NCBI RefSeq assembly: GCF_900323885.1 | Contig: NZ_OOHJ01000023.1 | Span: forward strand, 124,001-188,000 | Direction of reading: 5' to 3' | Length of the DNA stretch: 64,000 bases | Source: [Actinomadura] parvosata subsp. kistnae | GTDB taxonomy: Bacteria > Actinomycetota > Actinomycetes > Streptosporangiales > Streptosporangiaceae | Shown here: piece after piece, positions 51,365-59,313 of the stretch | Layout of the letters: each line of letters opens with the position of its first letter | Numbering within the stretch: position 1 is the stretch's first letter | Position numbers and translations under genes: made by a program | The notes under the pieces: model-generated | The model's database searches: none | What the model saw: only the letters and a program-made list of their open reading frames with translations | What the model was told of the DNA's origin: nothing

Positions 51365-51395
51365 GTTAATTCACGGACTAGTACGTTCGTTATAA
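51365..51395. promoter_or_regulatory. operator-like site C before the ABC importer
   Basis: A variant of the shikimate-gene operator. ACTAGTACGT followed by TCGTTA (51377-51392) matches 14 of 17 positions of the right half of site A. The adjoining TTCACGGACTA (51370-51380) also occurs on the opposite strand beside site A' (41896-41906), with four extra bases after it there. It lies about 30-60 bases upstream of the binding-protein start on the minus strand. Confidence 0.65.
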
Positions 51396-51447
51396 GCGAC
51401 GGGGCAAGCGGAGGGAATCTCGAACGTGCAACGGTTTGCGGGCCCGA

Positions 51448-53163
51448 TCAGTCGGTGAACAGCCCCTGGTAGATGTCCTTGATGTTCCAGTGACCCGGCG
51501 TCGGCACCGGCTCGTTGACCATCGGCACGTCGATCACGGCCGGGCGCCGGCTCGCCGCCGCCGCGCGCAGCGCCGCCCCGAGATCGCCGGGCGCGGCGAC
51601 GGTGTGGCCGTCGGCGCCGCACGCCCTGGCCAGCGCGGCGAAGTCCGGGCTGTACGGCCGCCCCGACGGATCGGTGAAGTCGCAGCCGTGGCTGCGGCCG
51701 AAGTGCGCCGACTGCAGGTCCGAGATCGTGCCGTGCGCGCGGTTGTTCATCACCACGAAGATCACCGGCGCGCCCTGCTCGACCGCCAGCGGCACGGCCG
51801 GCAGCTGCGCGCTCATGCCGCCGTCGCCGATCAACGCCACCACCGTCCTGCCCGGCCGCGCGAGCTGCACGCCGACGGCGGCGGCCGGCCCGAACCCCAT
51901 GGTGGAGGCCCCGCCCGGCGTGATGAAACGGCCTTCCGCGGGCAGCTCGTAGCACTGGGCGACGCCGTTCTTGTTCCAGCCCACGTCCGTCACCAGGATC
52001 GTGTCCGGCGGCAGCGCGTCCCGCAGGTCGCGCAGGATGCGCTCGGGACGCAGCGGGAAGTCCGCGCTCGCGCCCCGCTCCCTGCTGGCCGCGAACAGCT
52101 CCGTGCGCGCCCGCATGATCTGCTCGCGCAGCTCCGCCCGCTCGCGCGCCGGATGCGCCAGCGCGGCTTCCGCGATCGCCTCCGCCGCGAGCCGCACGTC
52201 GGCCACGGCGCCGAGCTCCGCCGGGTAGTTGCGGCCGATCTCGGCCGGGTCGATGTCGATCTGGATCAGCGTGCTGCCGGAGAAGTCCCAGGTGAAGCGG
52301 GGATCCCAGGAGCTGGCGTCGGTCTCGGCGAACCGGGTGGCCAGCGCCAGCACCACGTCCGCCTCACGTGCGTAGGTGTTGGTCAGCTCCAGCCCCCAGA
52401 AGCCCGGCATGCCGATGACCAGCGGATGCGCGTCCGGCACCGTGCCCTTGGCCATGAGCGAGTGCGCGATGGGGATGTCGAGGTGCTCGGCCAGCCGCAG
52501 CAGCGGCCCGGCGTCCTCGCGCAGGCCGCCGCCCACGTAGATCAGCGGGCGCTCGGCGCCGGCCAGGCGCGCGGCGATCAGCTCGGCCGTCCCCTGCGGC
52601 AACGCCGGCGGGGCCGCGTGGCTGACCGGCGGGAACGGCGCGGCGGGCCGCGAGAAGACGTCCATCGGCACGTTGACCAGCACCGCGCCCGGCCGCCCCG
52701 ACGTGGCCGTCCAGAACGCCCGCTCGACGAACCGGCCCAGGTCCTGCGCCCGGTGCACGTTCCAGGCCCGCTTGACGAACGGCCGGAACACGCTCGCCTG
52801 GTCCGCGTCGGCGTGCAGGTTGATCTCCTGGTGCGGATGCCGGCCGTGATAGTACGACGGGATGTCGCCGGAGATCACCACCAGCGGCACCGAGTCCAGC
52901 GCCGCCGTCATCACGCCCGTCGCGGCGTTCGTCAGGCCGGGCCCCACGTGCACGAGCAGCACGCCCGGCTTGCCCGAGGCGCGGGCGTAGCCGTCGGCGG
53001 CGTGCGCGGCGGCCTGCTCGTGGCGGGCGATGACGAACCGGATCGGGCTGTCGGCCAGCGCGTCCAGGACCGCGATGTTGGTGTGGCCGCAGGTGCCGAA
53101 GACGTACTCGACGCCGAGCGCCTCCAGCTGCCGGACCAGCGCGTGGGCTGCCGTGTCGGTCAC
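51448..53163 (-). CDS. ThDP-dependent enzyme of the acetolactate-synthase type
   Basis: A 571-residue thiamine-diphosphate enzyme. Catalytic Glu49 in RHEQAAAHAADGYAR, a central FAD/Rossmann-like domain, and the GDG...NN cofactor motif (IGDGGMSAQ ... VVMNNRAHG) are all present. The family includes acetolactate synthase, benzoylformate decarboxylase and several catabolic 2-oxo-acid decarboxylases; the first-domain FGTCGHTNI and HGRHPHQEI loops do not match a specific biosynthetic member. In this context decarboxylation of a 2-oxo acid to an aldehyde for the adjoining ALDH is the best guess. GTG start overlapping the ALDH stop. Confidence 0.85.
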   Translation of the reverse strand: MTDTAAHALVRQLEALGVEYVFGTCGHTNIAVLDALADSPIRFVIARHEQAAAHAADGYARASGKPGVLLVHVGPGLTNAATGVMTAALDSVPLVVISGDIPSYYHGRHPHQEINLHADADQASVFRPFVKRAWNVHRAQDLGRFVERAFWTATSGRPGAVLVNVPMDVFSRPAAPFPPVSHAAPPALPQGTAELIAARLAGAERPLIYVGGGLREDAGPLLRLAEHLDIPIAHSLMAKGTVPDAHPLVIGMPGFWGLELTNTYAREADVVLALATRFAETDASSWDPRFTWDFSGSTLIQIDIDPAEIGRNYPAELGAVADVRLAAEAIAEAALAHPARERAELREQIMRARTELFAASRERGASADFPLRPERILRDLRDALPPDTILVTDVGWNKNGVAQCYELPAEGRFITPGGASTMGFGPAAAVGVQLARPGRTVVALIGDGGMSAQLPAVPLAVEQGAPVIFVVMNNRAHGTISDLQSAHFGRSHGCDFTDPSGRPYSPDFAALARACGADGHTVAAPGDLGAALRAAAASRRPAVIDVPMVNEPVPTPGHWNIKDIYQGLFTD

Positions 53164-54608
53164 TCGTCCCCCCAGATGGACAGGCCCTTGAGCATCAGGG
53201 TCTTGGTCACGGTGAAGTCCTCGATCATCCAGCGCGGCGACTCGCGGCCGATGCCCGAGTCCTTCACGCCGCCGAACGGCACGTGGTCGAGGCGGAAGTT
53301 CGACGAGCCGTTCACGACCAGGCCGCCGACCTCCAGCTCCCGCCACGCGGTGACGACGCGGCGCACGTCGTGGGTGAACAGCCCGGCCTGCAGCCCGTAC
53401 GAGCTGCGGTTGCACTCCTCCAGCACCTCGTCGAACCCGTCGTAGGGCAGCACGGCCACCAGCGCGCCGAACACCTCCTCGCGCACCACCCTCGCCTCGG
53501 CGGGCGGGGCGACCACCACGGTCGGCGCCATCACGGCGCCGTCGCGGGTGCCGCCGGCGGTCACGCGGGCGCCCTGCCCGGCGGCCTCGGCCGTCCAGCG
53601 CACCACCCGCTCGGCCGCGTCGTCGTCCACCATGGAGCCGACGTCCGTGCCAGGGTCCAGGGGGTCGCCCACGGCCAGCGCCTTCACCTGCGTGGTCAGC
53701 GCGTCGGCGAACTCCTCGAACCGGGCCCGCTGCACGTAGACGCGCTGCACGGAGATGCAGCTCTGGCCGGAGTTGCTGTAGCCGGTGCGGGCGCACGCCA
53801 GCGCCGCCTCGGCGACGTCGGCGTCCTCGCACACGATGGTCGCGGCGTTCCCGCCGAGCTCCAGCATGACCCGCTTCGGCCCGGCCGCGTGCGCGACGGC
53901 GTGCCCGGCCGTCACCCCGCCGGTGAAGCTCACCACGGCGATCTCCGGCGCCGCGCACAGCCGCGCGCCCACGTCGGCGCCGCCGTGCAGCACCTGCACC
54001 GCCTCGACCGGCATCCCGGCCTCCAGCAGCAGCTCCACCAGCGCCGTGGAGACCGCGGGCGCCTGCGGCGGCGGCTTGACGATCGTGGTGTTCCCGGCCG
54101 CGAAGGAGGCGGCGAGCTTGTGGGCGAGCAGGTTCGCCGGGGCGTTGAACGGCGTGATCGCCAGCACCGGTCCGGCCGGGGCGCGCTGCGTGAGCGCCGT
54201 GTTGCCGACCCCCCGGCCCCAGCCCGCCACGGGCAGCACCTCGCCGCCGATCGCCCGGGCCTCGGCGGCGGCGACGGCCAGGGTGTCGGCGACGCGCAGC
54301 ACCTCGCCGCGCCCGTCCTTGAGCGGCTTGCCCAGCTCCAGCGCCAGCAGCCGGGCCAGGCGCTCGCCCCGCTCGGTGACCAGGGCGGCGGCCCGCTCCA
54401 GGATTCCGGCGCGGGTGGCGGGCGCCAGCCGCGCGATCCGCCGGGCGGAGCGCCGGGCGTAGGCCAGGGCGGCGGTGACGTCCTCGGGCCGCGCGGTGCG
54501 GGCCCGGCTGACGGGCTCGCGTACGTACGGGCCGACGCGTTCGGCCTGCGGGCCGTCGGTGAGCCACTGCCCGGCCACCAAGGATCCGGCTTCGTGGATG
54601 GTGTTCAT
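53160..54608 (-). CDS. NAD(P)-dependent aldehyde dehydrogenase
   Basis: A 482-residue ALDH. The NAD site has Asn155 (TPFNAP) and Lys178 (IVKPP), the catalytic Glu250 in LELGGNA and Cys284 in GQSCISVQR. Length and motif order are those of succinate-semialdehyde- and glyceraldehyde-type ALDHs. It oxidises an aldehyde, plausibly the product of the ThDP enzyme it is co-translated with (GTGA overlap). The ATG at 54608 has GGGAG 5 bases upstream and is preferred over GTG 54620. Two 17-bp palindromes lie just upstream, 21 bases apart. Confidence 0.92.
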   Translation of the reverse strand: MNTIHEAGSLVAGQWLTDGPQAERVGPYVREPVSRARTARPEDVTAALAYARRSARRIARLAPATRAGILERAAALVTERGERLARLLALELGKPLKDGRGEVLRVADTLAVAAAEARAIGGEVLPVAGWGRGVGNTALTQRAPAGPVLAITPFNAPANLLAHKLAASFAAGNTTIVKPPPQAPAVSTALVELLLEAGMPVEAVQVLHGGADVGARLCAAPEIAVVSFTGGVTAGHAVAHAAGPKRVMLELGGNAATIVCEDADVAEAALACARTGYSNSGQSCISVQRVYVQRARFEEFADALTTQVKALAVGDPLDPGTDVGSMVDDDAAERVVRWTAEAAGQGARVTAGGTRDGAVMAPTVVVAPPAEARVVREEVFGALVAVLPYDGFDEVLEECNRSSYGLQAGLFTHDVRRVVTAWRELEVGGLVVNGSSNFRLDHVPFGGVKDSGIGRESPRWMIEDFTVTKTLMLKGLSIWGDE

Positions 54609-54622
54609 GATGACTCCCACTG

Positions 54623-54660
54623 AATCCGCTCAGCGGTTCTGATAATCCGCAGTGTGGATT
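54623..54660. promoter_or_regulatory. paired 17-bp palindromic operators (ALDH operon)
   Basis: AATCCGCTCAGCGGTTC (54623-54639) and AATCCGCAGTGTGGATT (54644-54660) are 17-bp palindromes whose starts are 21 bases (two helical turns) apart. They begin 15 bases upstream of the ALDH ATG. Related 17-mers occur at 54728, 59157 and 59281. Confidence 0.72.
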
Positions 54661-54727
54661 GCCTCACGGTATGAGCCGGGCGAACGTTATGGCAAGAGCG
54701 TCGGGCGATCCGCTTGATGGAGCATAT

Positions 54728-54744
54728 GGACCGCTGTGCGGACT
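54728..54744. promoter_or_regulatory. related 17-bp palindrome in the ALDH/CaiB gap
   Basis: GGACCGCTGTGCGGACT keeps the CCGC...GCGG core of the two upstream operators but its outer pairs are poorer. It lies 68 bases beyond them, in the gap shared with the forward-reading CaiB gene. Confidence 0.45.
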
Positions 54745-54762
54745 CGGTGTTAGCGTACGGCC

Positions 54763-55005
54763 ATGCCTTCGAACAACGGGGGTGTGCGCACAGCACGCCC
54801 GTGCGGGCCAGGTGCGCCCACGAGCTGGGAGCGCGGCACCGGGAGAGCGTCGACCTCTACGTGCCGCGCGACGTGCGCCGCGGCCCTGAGGCTGAGCGGC
54901 CCCACCGTCCGCTTCGGCGCGGACCGGGTGCGGGAGTTCGCCGCGGATCTGCGCGAGGCGGCCGAGCGGATGTCGCGGCGCGGGTTCGACCATCCTCTGA
55001 CTTGA
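54763..55005 (+). CDS. possible small hypothetical protein
   Basis: An 80-residue reading whose last 35 residues (LSGPTVRFGADRVREFAADLREAAERMSRRG) look like a genuine amphipathic helix, while the first 45 are a low-complexity Gly/Thr/Arg stretch. A second frame in the same place gives VDLYVPRDVRRG, so a frameshifted remnant of a longer protein is possible. There is no Shine-Dalgarno. It ends 16 bases before the CaiB gene. I do not recognise it; treat as doubtful. Confidence 0.3.
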   Translation: MPSNNGGVRTARPCGPGAPTSWERGTGRASTSTCRATCAAALRLSGPTVRFGADRVREFAADLREAAERMSRRGFDHPLT

Positions 55006-55021
55006 CTCACATGGAGCGTGC

Positions 55022-56179
55022 ATGCAGCAGTTGCCACTGGACGGCGTCAAGGTCGTGGACCTGACCAACGTGCTGGCCGGGCCGTACTGCAGTTACCAGC
55101 TGATGTTGTTCGGCGCGGAGGTGTTCAAGGTGGAGCTGCCCGGCACCGGGGACCTCGCCCGGCGCCTCGGCCCCGACCCCGAGCTCAACCAGGCCGGCAC
55201 CGGCGCGTCCTTCCTGGCCCAGAACGCCGGCAAGAAGTCCGTCGAGCTCGACCTGAAGAGCCCCGCCGGGCGGGCCGCGTTCGAGTCGATGCTCGCCGGC
55301 GCCGACGTGCTGCTGGAGAACTTCAGGGCCGGGGTGCTCGCCAGGCTCGGCTACGGCTGGGAGCGCCTGCGCGAGCTGAACCCCCGCCTCGTCTACTGCG
55401 CCATCTCCGGCTTCGGGCAGAGCGGCCCGATGAGCGGCGCGCCCGCCTACGACCAGATCATCCAGGGGCTGTCCGGCATGATGAGCGTCACCGGCACCCC
55501 CGGCACCGCCCCGCTGCGCGTCGGCTTCCCCATCTGCGACACCGTCGGCGGGCTCATGGCCGCCCTGGCCGTCTCCGCCGCGCTGGCCGGGCGGCACCGC
55601 ACCGGGCGCGGCTGCTTCCTCGACCTGTCCATGCTGGAGGCGTCCATCTCCGCGATGGGCTGGACCGTCTCCAACTACCTCGTCAGCGGCGTCGAGCCGG
55701 AGCCGATGGGCGACCAGAACGCCACCGCCGCCCCGTCCGGCACGTTCGAGACCGCCGACGGGCCGCTCAACATCGCCGCCAACCAGCAGGCCCAGTTCGA
55801 GACGCTGTGCCGGCTCGTCGGGCGGCCCGACCTGCCCGCCGACCCGCGTTTCGCCGGCCGCGAGGCCCGCAAGACGCACCGGCCGGAGCTCAACCAGGAG
55901 CTCAACCAGGCGCTGCGGGCCAAGACCGCGCTGGAGTGGGAGGAACTGCTCGCCGCGGAAGGCGTGCCCGCCGCCCGCATCCTCACCGTCCCGCAGGCGC
56001 TCGCCCTCGACCAGGTACGCCACCGCGGCTTCCTGACCGAGGTGCCCTTCCCCGGGGCGGGGGAGCGGCAGGTCACCGTCACCGGCAACGGCGTCGTCGT
56101 GGACGGCGTCCCGCTGCGCCCGCGCGGGCCCGCCCCGCTGCTCGGCGAGCACAACGCCGAGGTCGAGGCGGCCTCATGA
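55022..56179 (+). CDS. CaiB/BaiF class III CoA-transferase
   Basis: A 385-residue class III CoA-transferase, moving CoA between an acyl-CoA and a free carboxylic acid. It starts LDGVKVVDLTNVLAGPYCSYQLMLFGAEVFKVELPGTGDLAR, the family signature, and has the catalytic Asp in YDQIIQGLSG near residue 144, VSNYLVSG, and the C-terminal RGPAPLLGEHN end. It overlaps the citryl-CoA-lyase-like gene as ATGA, so the two act together: the transferase would make the CoA ester that the lyase cleaves. GGAG lies 5 bases before the ATG. Confidence 0.9.
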   Translation: MQQLPLDGVKVVDLTNVLAGPYCSYQLMLFGAEVFKVELPGTGDLARRLGPDPELNQAGTGASFLAQNAGKKSVELDLKSPAGRAAFESMLAGADVLLENFRAGVLARLGYGWERLRELNPRLVYCAISGFGQSGPMSGAPAYDQIIQGLSGMMSVTGTPGTAPLRVGFPICDTVGGLMAALAVSAALAGRHRTGRGCFLDLSMLEASISAMGWTVSNYLVSGVEPEPMGDQNATAAPSGTFETADGPLNIAANQQAQFETLCRLVGRPDLPADPRFAGREARKTHRPELNQELNQALRAKTALEWEELLAAEGVPAARILTVPQALALDQVRHRGFLTEVPFPGAGERQVTVTGNGVVVDGVPLRPRGPAPLLGEHNAEVEAAS

Positions 56180-56922
56180 GCACGCACGACGCCGCCGCCG
56201 ACTGGTGGGGCACCGCGGTCTCGCGGATCGAGCCCGACGTCATCGAGCTGCGCGGGCAGCCCGTGCAGGACCTCATCGGGCGGATCGGGTTCGCCGAGCT
56301 GGTCTGGCTCATGCTGCGCGGCGAGCGCCCCGAGCCCCGGCAGGCGGCCCTGCTGGAGGCGGCGCTGGTCTCGTCGGTCGACCACGGGCCGCACGCGCCG
56401 TCCATCGCCGTCGCCCGGATGGCCGTCACCTGCGGGGTCGGCCTCAACAACGCCGTCGCCACCGGGGTCAACCTGCTCGGCGACGTGCACGGCGGGGCCG
56501 GCGAGCAGTGCGTCGGGCTGCTGGAGGAGATCGTCACGGACGGCGACGCCGCCGCCGTGGTCGCGCGGTGGCGGGCCCGCGACAAGTACCTGCCCGGCTT
56601 CGGGCACCGCTTCCACACCCGCGACCCGCGCCGCGACCCGCTGCTCGGCCTCGTGGAGCGGGCCGTTGCCGACGGGGTGGTGGCGGGCGCGCACCTGCGG
56701 GCCGCGCTCGACGTCGAACGGCTGATCGCGCCCGTGCCCATGAACATCGACGGCGCGACCGCCGTCGTCTACGCCGAGCTGGGCTTCCCCGCGCCCCTGG
56801 CGCGCGGCCTGTTCGTGCTCAGCCGCTCCGTCGGGATCCTGGCCCACGCGTGGGAGGAGAGCGGGCAGGGGCGGCGCAACAAGGGGCCGATCCCGCCGTC
56901 CATCCTGCCGACCTGGCTGTGA
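56176..56922 (+). CDS. citryl-CoA lyase-like citrate-synthase-fold enzyme
   Basis: A 248-residue small citrate-synthase-fold protein, the length of citryl-CoA lyases rather than full citrate synthases. All three catalytic residues of the fold are visible: His105 in DVHGGAGE, His144 in GFGHRFH and Asp192 in NIDGATAVV. Acting in the retro direction it would split a 3-hydroxy-3-carboxyacyl-CoA into acetyl-CoA (or a short acyl-CoA) and a 2-oxo acid. The co-translated CoA-transferase supplies the CoA ester. The actual substrate (citryl-, citramalyl- or another branched acyl-CoA) is not determined by sequence. Confidence 0.85.
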   Translation: MSTHDAAADWWGTAVSRIEPDVIELRGQPVQDLIGRIGFAELVWLMLRGERPEPRQAALLEAALVSSVDHGPHAPSIAVARMAVTCGVGLNNAVATGVNLLGDVHGGAGEQCVGLLEEIVTDGDAAAVVARWRARDKYLPGFGHRFHTRDPRRDPLLGLVERAVADGVVAGAHLRAALDVERLIAPVPMNIDGATAVVYAELGFPAPLARGLFVLSRSVGILAHAWEESGQGRRNKGPIPPSILPTWL

Positions 56923-56973
56923 GCGGCACTCAGGACAGGGCGGGGCCAGCCGCCGGCGGGAGAGCGCGTCCGG

Positions 56974-56993
56974 GGGCGGCGGTTTCGCCGCCC
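56974..56993. terminator. bidirectional terminator hairpin
   Basis: GGGCGGCG-GTTT-CGCCGCCC, a perfect 8-bp stem with a tetraloop, stands between the convergent lyase and PQQ-dehydrogenase genes. Confidence 0.7.
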
Positions 56994-57000
56994 GCTGAGC

Positions 57001-59145
57001 TCAGTAGACGACGATCTTGCCGGTGTTCTGCGGGAAGATCGCGTCGTTGTAGAAGAACTCGCCCGGCGTGTCGAAGGTGTGGGTGAACGACTGGCCGGGC
57101 ATGAGGACGCCGGTGTCGAACTCGTACTCGAAGAACGAGACGGCGGCGTGCGCGAAGGCGTTGTCGGCCGGGTTGACGAACGTGACCGTGGTGCCCTTGG
57201 GCACCCGCAGGTGCTGCGGCGCCATGGCGTTCTGGGCGACGGTGTTCTCGGTCGCGCCCGGCCGCTGGTTCGCCGCGTCCCAGACCCGGCCGAGCGTGAC
57301 CGTGGTGCCGGTGACGGCCGCCGCCCTGATGTCGTTGCGCCGCTTCGGCGGCGTCGGCGCGGGGGCCGGCGGCACCTTGCCGCCCAGCTTGAACGCCCAC
57401 AGGTGGTCGCCCCTGGGGATGTCCGGGTACGGCAGGCCGTTGCCGCCCGCCAGCACCGCGACGTACTGCTCGCCGTCGATCTCGTAGCTGATCGGGCTGG
57501 TGTGCACCCCGGCGCCGCACTGGAAGCTCCACAGGACGCTGCCGTCGGTGTCGTCCATCGCGTGCAGCACCCCGTCCGGGCCGCCCTGGAACATCACCCG
57601 GCCCGCCGTCGTCAGGATGCCGTTGCCGTGGGCCAGCGACCACTCCCGGTCCAGCGTCCAGACGGGGGTGTTGGTGCGCGGGTCGACGGCCGCGATGCCG
57701 CCGGCGAAGTACTCGCCGAGCGGGCGGGAGGTGTTGACGCGCCCGTCGCGGCTGTTGGAGAAGCCGGAGTTGATCAGCCCGTAGCCGACGTAGATCCAGC
57801 CGGTGTGCGGGTTGTACGACAGGTGCGCCCAGTCGGCGCCGCCGCCCGCGCCGGGGAAGATGATCGTGGCCCGGTCCCAGTGCGGCGTGAAGAGGCCGCC
57901 CCAGGCGTAGAACGGCACCGGCCGCGTCGCCTTGCCGAACTCGGGCGCCTGCGTGATGAACGGCTTCCCGCCGGGGAACGGCTGCGTGGCCGCCGTCTTC
58001 TGCTTCGGGTGCTGCGGGACGGGCCGCTCCTCCATGCCGTGCAGCGGCTCGCCGCTCTCCCGGTCGAGGATGTAGAACATGCCGACCTTGCTGCCGTACA
58101 CGACGGCCTTGCGCAGGCGGCCCTTGACCTTGATGTCGATCAGCACGGGCGCCATGACGTTGTCGAGGTCCCAGATGTCGTGGTGCACCGACTGGAAGTG
58201 CCACCTGCGCCTGCCGGTCTTGGCGTCGATGGCCACGATCGAGTTGGCGAACAGGTTGTCGCCGCCCCGGCTGGAGCCGTCCAGGCGCGGGTAGGAGCCG
58301 CCGAACGTCCAGTAGACGAGCCCGAGGTCGGGGTCCACGGCGGGGTGGATCCACGGGACGGCGCCGCCGGTCTTCCACGACTCGCCCTCCCAGGTGTCGT
58401 TGCCGAACTGGCCCTCGCCGGGGCACGACCAGAACGTCCAGGCGACCTCGCCGGTGGCGGCCTTCAGCGCGTACGCCCGGCCGCGCGCGCCGCCGGTGCT
58501 GCCCTGCATGCCGACGTAGATGAGCCCGTCCCAGTAGACGACCGCGCCGGCCAGCGTCCCGGTCAGCCCGCCGCACTGGCCGTTCTGCGGGTCGCAGCCG
58601 CCCGTGTCGCCGCCGCCCTCGCCGTCGGTGATGAGCTGCCGCTGCCAGGCGATCTCGCCGGTGTCCTGCTTCAGCGCGTAGACGATGTTGGCGCCGGAGG
58701 TGGAGAAGACCAGGCCCTCGCCGAGCGCGACGCCGCGCATGTTCGTCTGCTTGGTGCCCAGGTTCGTCTTCCACTTGACGGCGCCGGTCCTGCCGTCCAC
58801 GGCGAAGACGTTCTGCTGGGTCGTCTGGACGTACAGGACGCCGTTCTGCACGACGCAGGTGCTCTGCTGGGCGGCCGACGTGCTGCCGCCCTCCAGGTTG
58901 ACGTGCCAGGCGCCGCCGAGGCGCCGCACCGTGCGCGGCGTGATCTGCCTCAGCGGGGAGTAGTTGTGGTTGCCCAGGTTGCCGCAGACCTTGGGGAAGT
59001 CCTTGCCGGTCACGCCGAGTGCGGCCGGCTGCCGTTCCAAGGGCTCTGCGCGGGCCGGTTCTGCTTGGGCGGGCTCCGTGACGGCCGCGGAGGCGGTGAG
59101 GGTGGCCGCCGCGCCGAGGAGGAAGTTTCGTCGTTCCACGGGCAC
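57001..59145 (-). CDS. Tat-exported PQQ-type dehydrogenase with cupredoxin-like tail
   Basis: About 714 residues. A Tat signal (RRNFLLGAAATLTASAAVTEPAQA) leads into an eight-bladed PQQ-binding beta-propeller: repeated W-motifs such as TGAVKWKTN, TGEIAWQRQ, TGEVAWTFW and DGSVLWSFQ, and HHDIWDLDN near the active-site face. Instead of the vicinal disulfide of quinoprotein alcohol dehydrogenases it has GGCDPQNGQCGG, with the two cysteines six residues apart. The final about 120 residues (GTTVTFVNPADNAFAHAAVSFFEYEFDTG ... GEFFYNDAIFPQNTGKIVVY) resemble a cupredoxin fold. Quinate- or polyol-dehydrogenase activity is possible. Starts 59145 and 59139 precede the Tat motif; 59163 is less likely. Confidence 0.82.
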   Translation of the reverse strand: MPVERRNFLLGAAATLTASAAVTEPAQAEPARAEPLERQPAALGVTGKDFPKVCGNLGNHNYSPLRQITPRTVRRLGGAWHVNLEGGSTSAAQQSTCVVQNGVLYVQTTQQNVFAVDGRTGAVKWKTNLGTKQTNMRGVALGEGLVFSTSGANIVYALKQDTGEIAWQRQLITDGEGGGDTGGCDPQNGQCGGLTGTLAGAVVYWDGLIYVGMQGSTGGARGRAYALKAATGEVAWTFWSCPGEGQFGNDTWEGESWKTGGAVPWIHPAVDPDLGLVYWTFGGSYPRLDGSSRGGDNLFANSIVAIDAKTGRRRWHFQSVHHDIWDLDNVMAPVLIDIKVKGRLRKAVVYGSKVGMFYILDRESGEPLHGMEERPVPQHPKQKTAATQPFPGGKPFITQAPEFGKATRPVPFYAWGGLFTPHWDRATIIFPGAGGGADWAHLSYNPHTGWIYVGYGLINSGFSNSRDGRVNTSRPLGEYFAGGIAAVDPRTNTPVWTLDREWSLAHGNGILTTAGRVMFQGGPDGVLHAMDDTDGSVLWSFQCGAGVHTSPISYEIDGEQYVAVLAGGNGLPYPDIPRGDHLWAFKLGGKVPPAPAPTPPKRRNDIRAAAVTGTTVTLGRVWDAANQRPGATENTVAQNAMAPQHLRVPKGTTVTFVNPADNAFAHAAVSFFEYEFDTGVLMPGQSFTHTFDTPGEFFYNDAIFPQNTGKIVVY

Positions 59146-59156
59146 CAAACCTTCAT

Positions 59157-59173
59157 GGTCCATCTGACGGACC
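59157..59173. promoter_or_regulatory. 17-bp palindrome at the PQQ-dehydrogenase start
   Basis: GGTCCATCTGACGGACC, a palindrome with one mismatched pair, lies 12 bases upstream of the GTG at 59145. It is related to the pair before the ALDH gene and to the site at 59281. Confidence 0.65.
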
Positions 59174-59280
59174 GCTAGATCCGTACGACGGACGCACCAT
59201 AAGTCCGGTCCGGCGGTGAAGGCAAGAGCTTGTCGGCGGAAAGATCCGCAGTTACGCTCAAGCCCCCGAGTGGACCAGTT

Positions 59281-59297
59281 GATCCATCTGGTGGATC
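59281..59297. promoter_or_regulatory. 17-bp palindrome before the ThuA gene
   Basis: GATCCATCTGGTGGATC, with one mismatched pair, lies 17 bases before the ThuA ATG. It shares 13 of 17 bases with the site at 59157. The gap 59174-59280 holds nothing else recognisable. Confidence 0.7.
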
Positions 59298-59313
59298 GTC
59301 ATGCGAGGTGCCC

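Noticed and set aside
57079..59178. A 699-residue plus-strand reading opposite the PQQ dehydrogenase
   Set aside because: Shadow; the minus strand has the Tat signal and propeller motifs.
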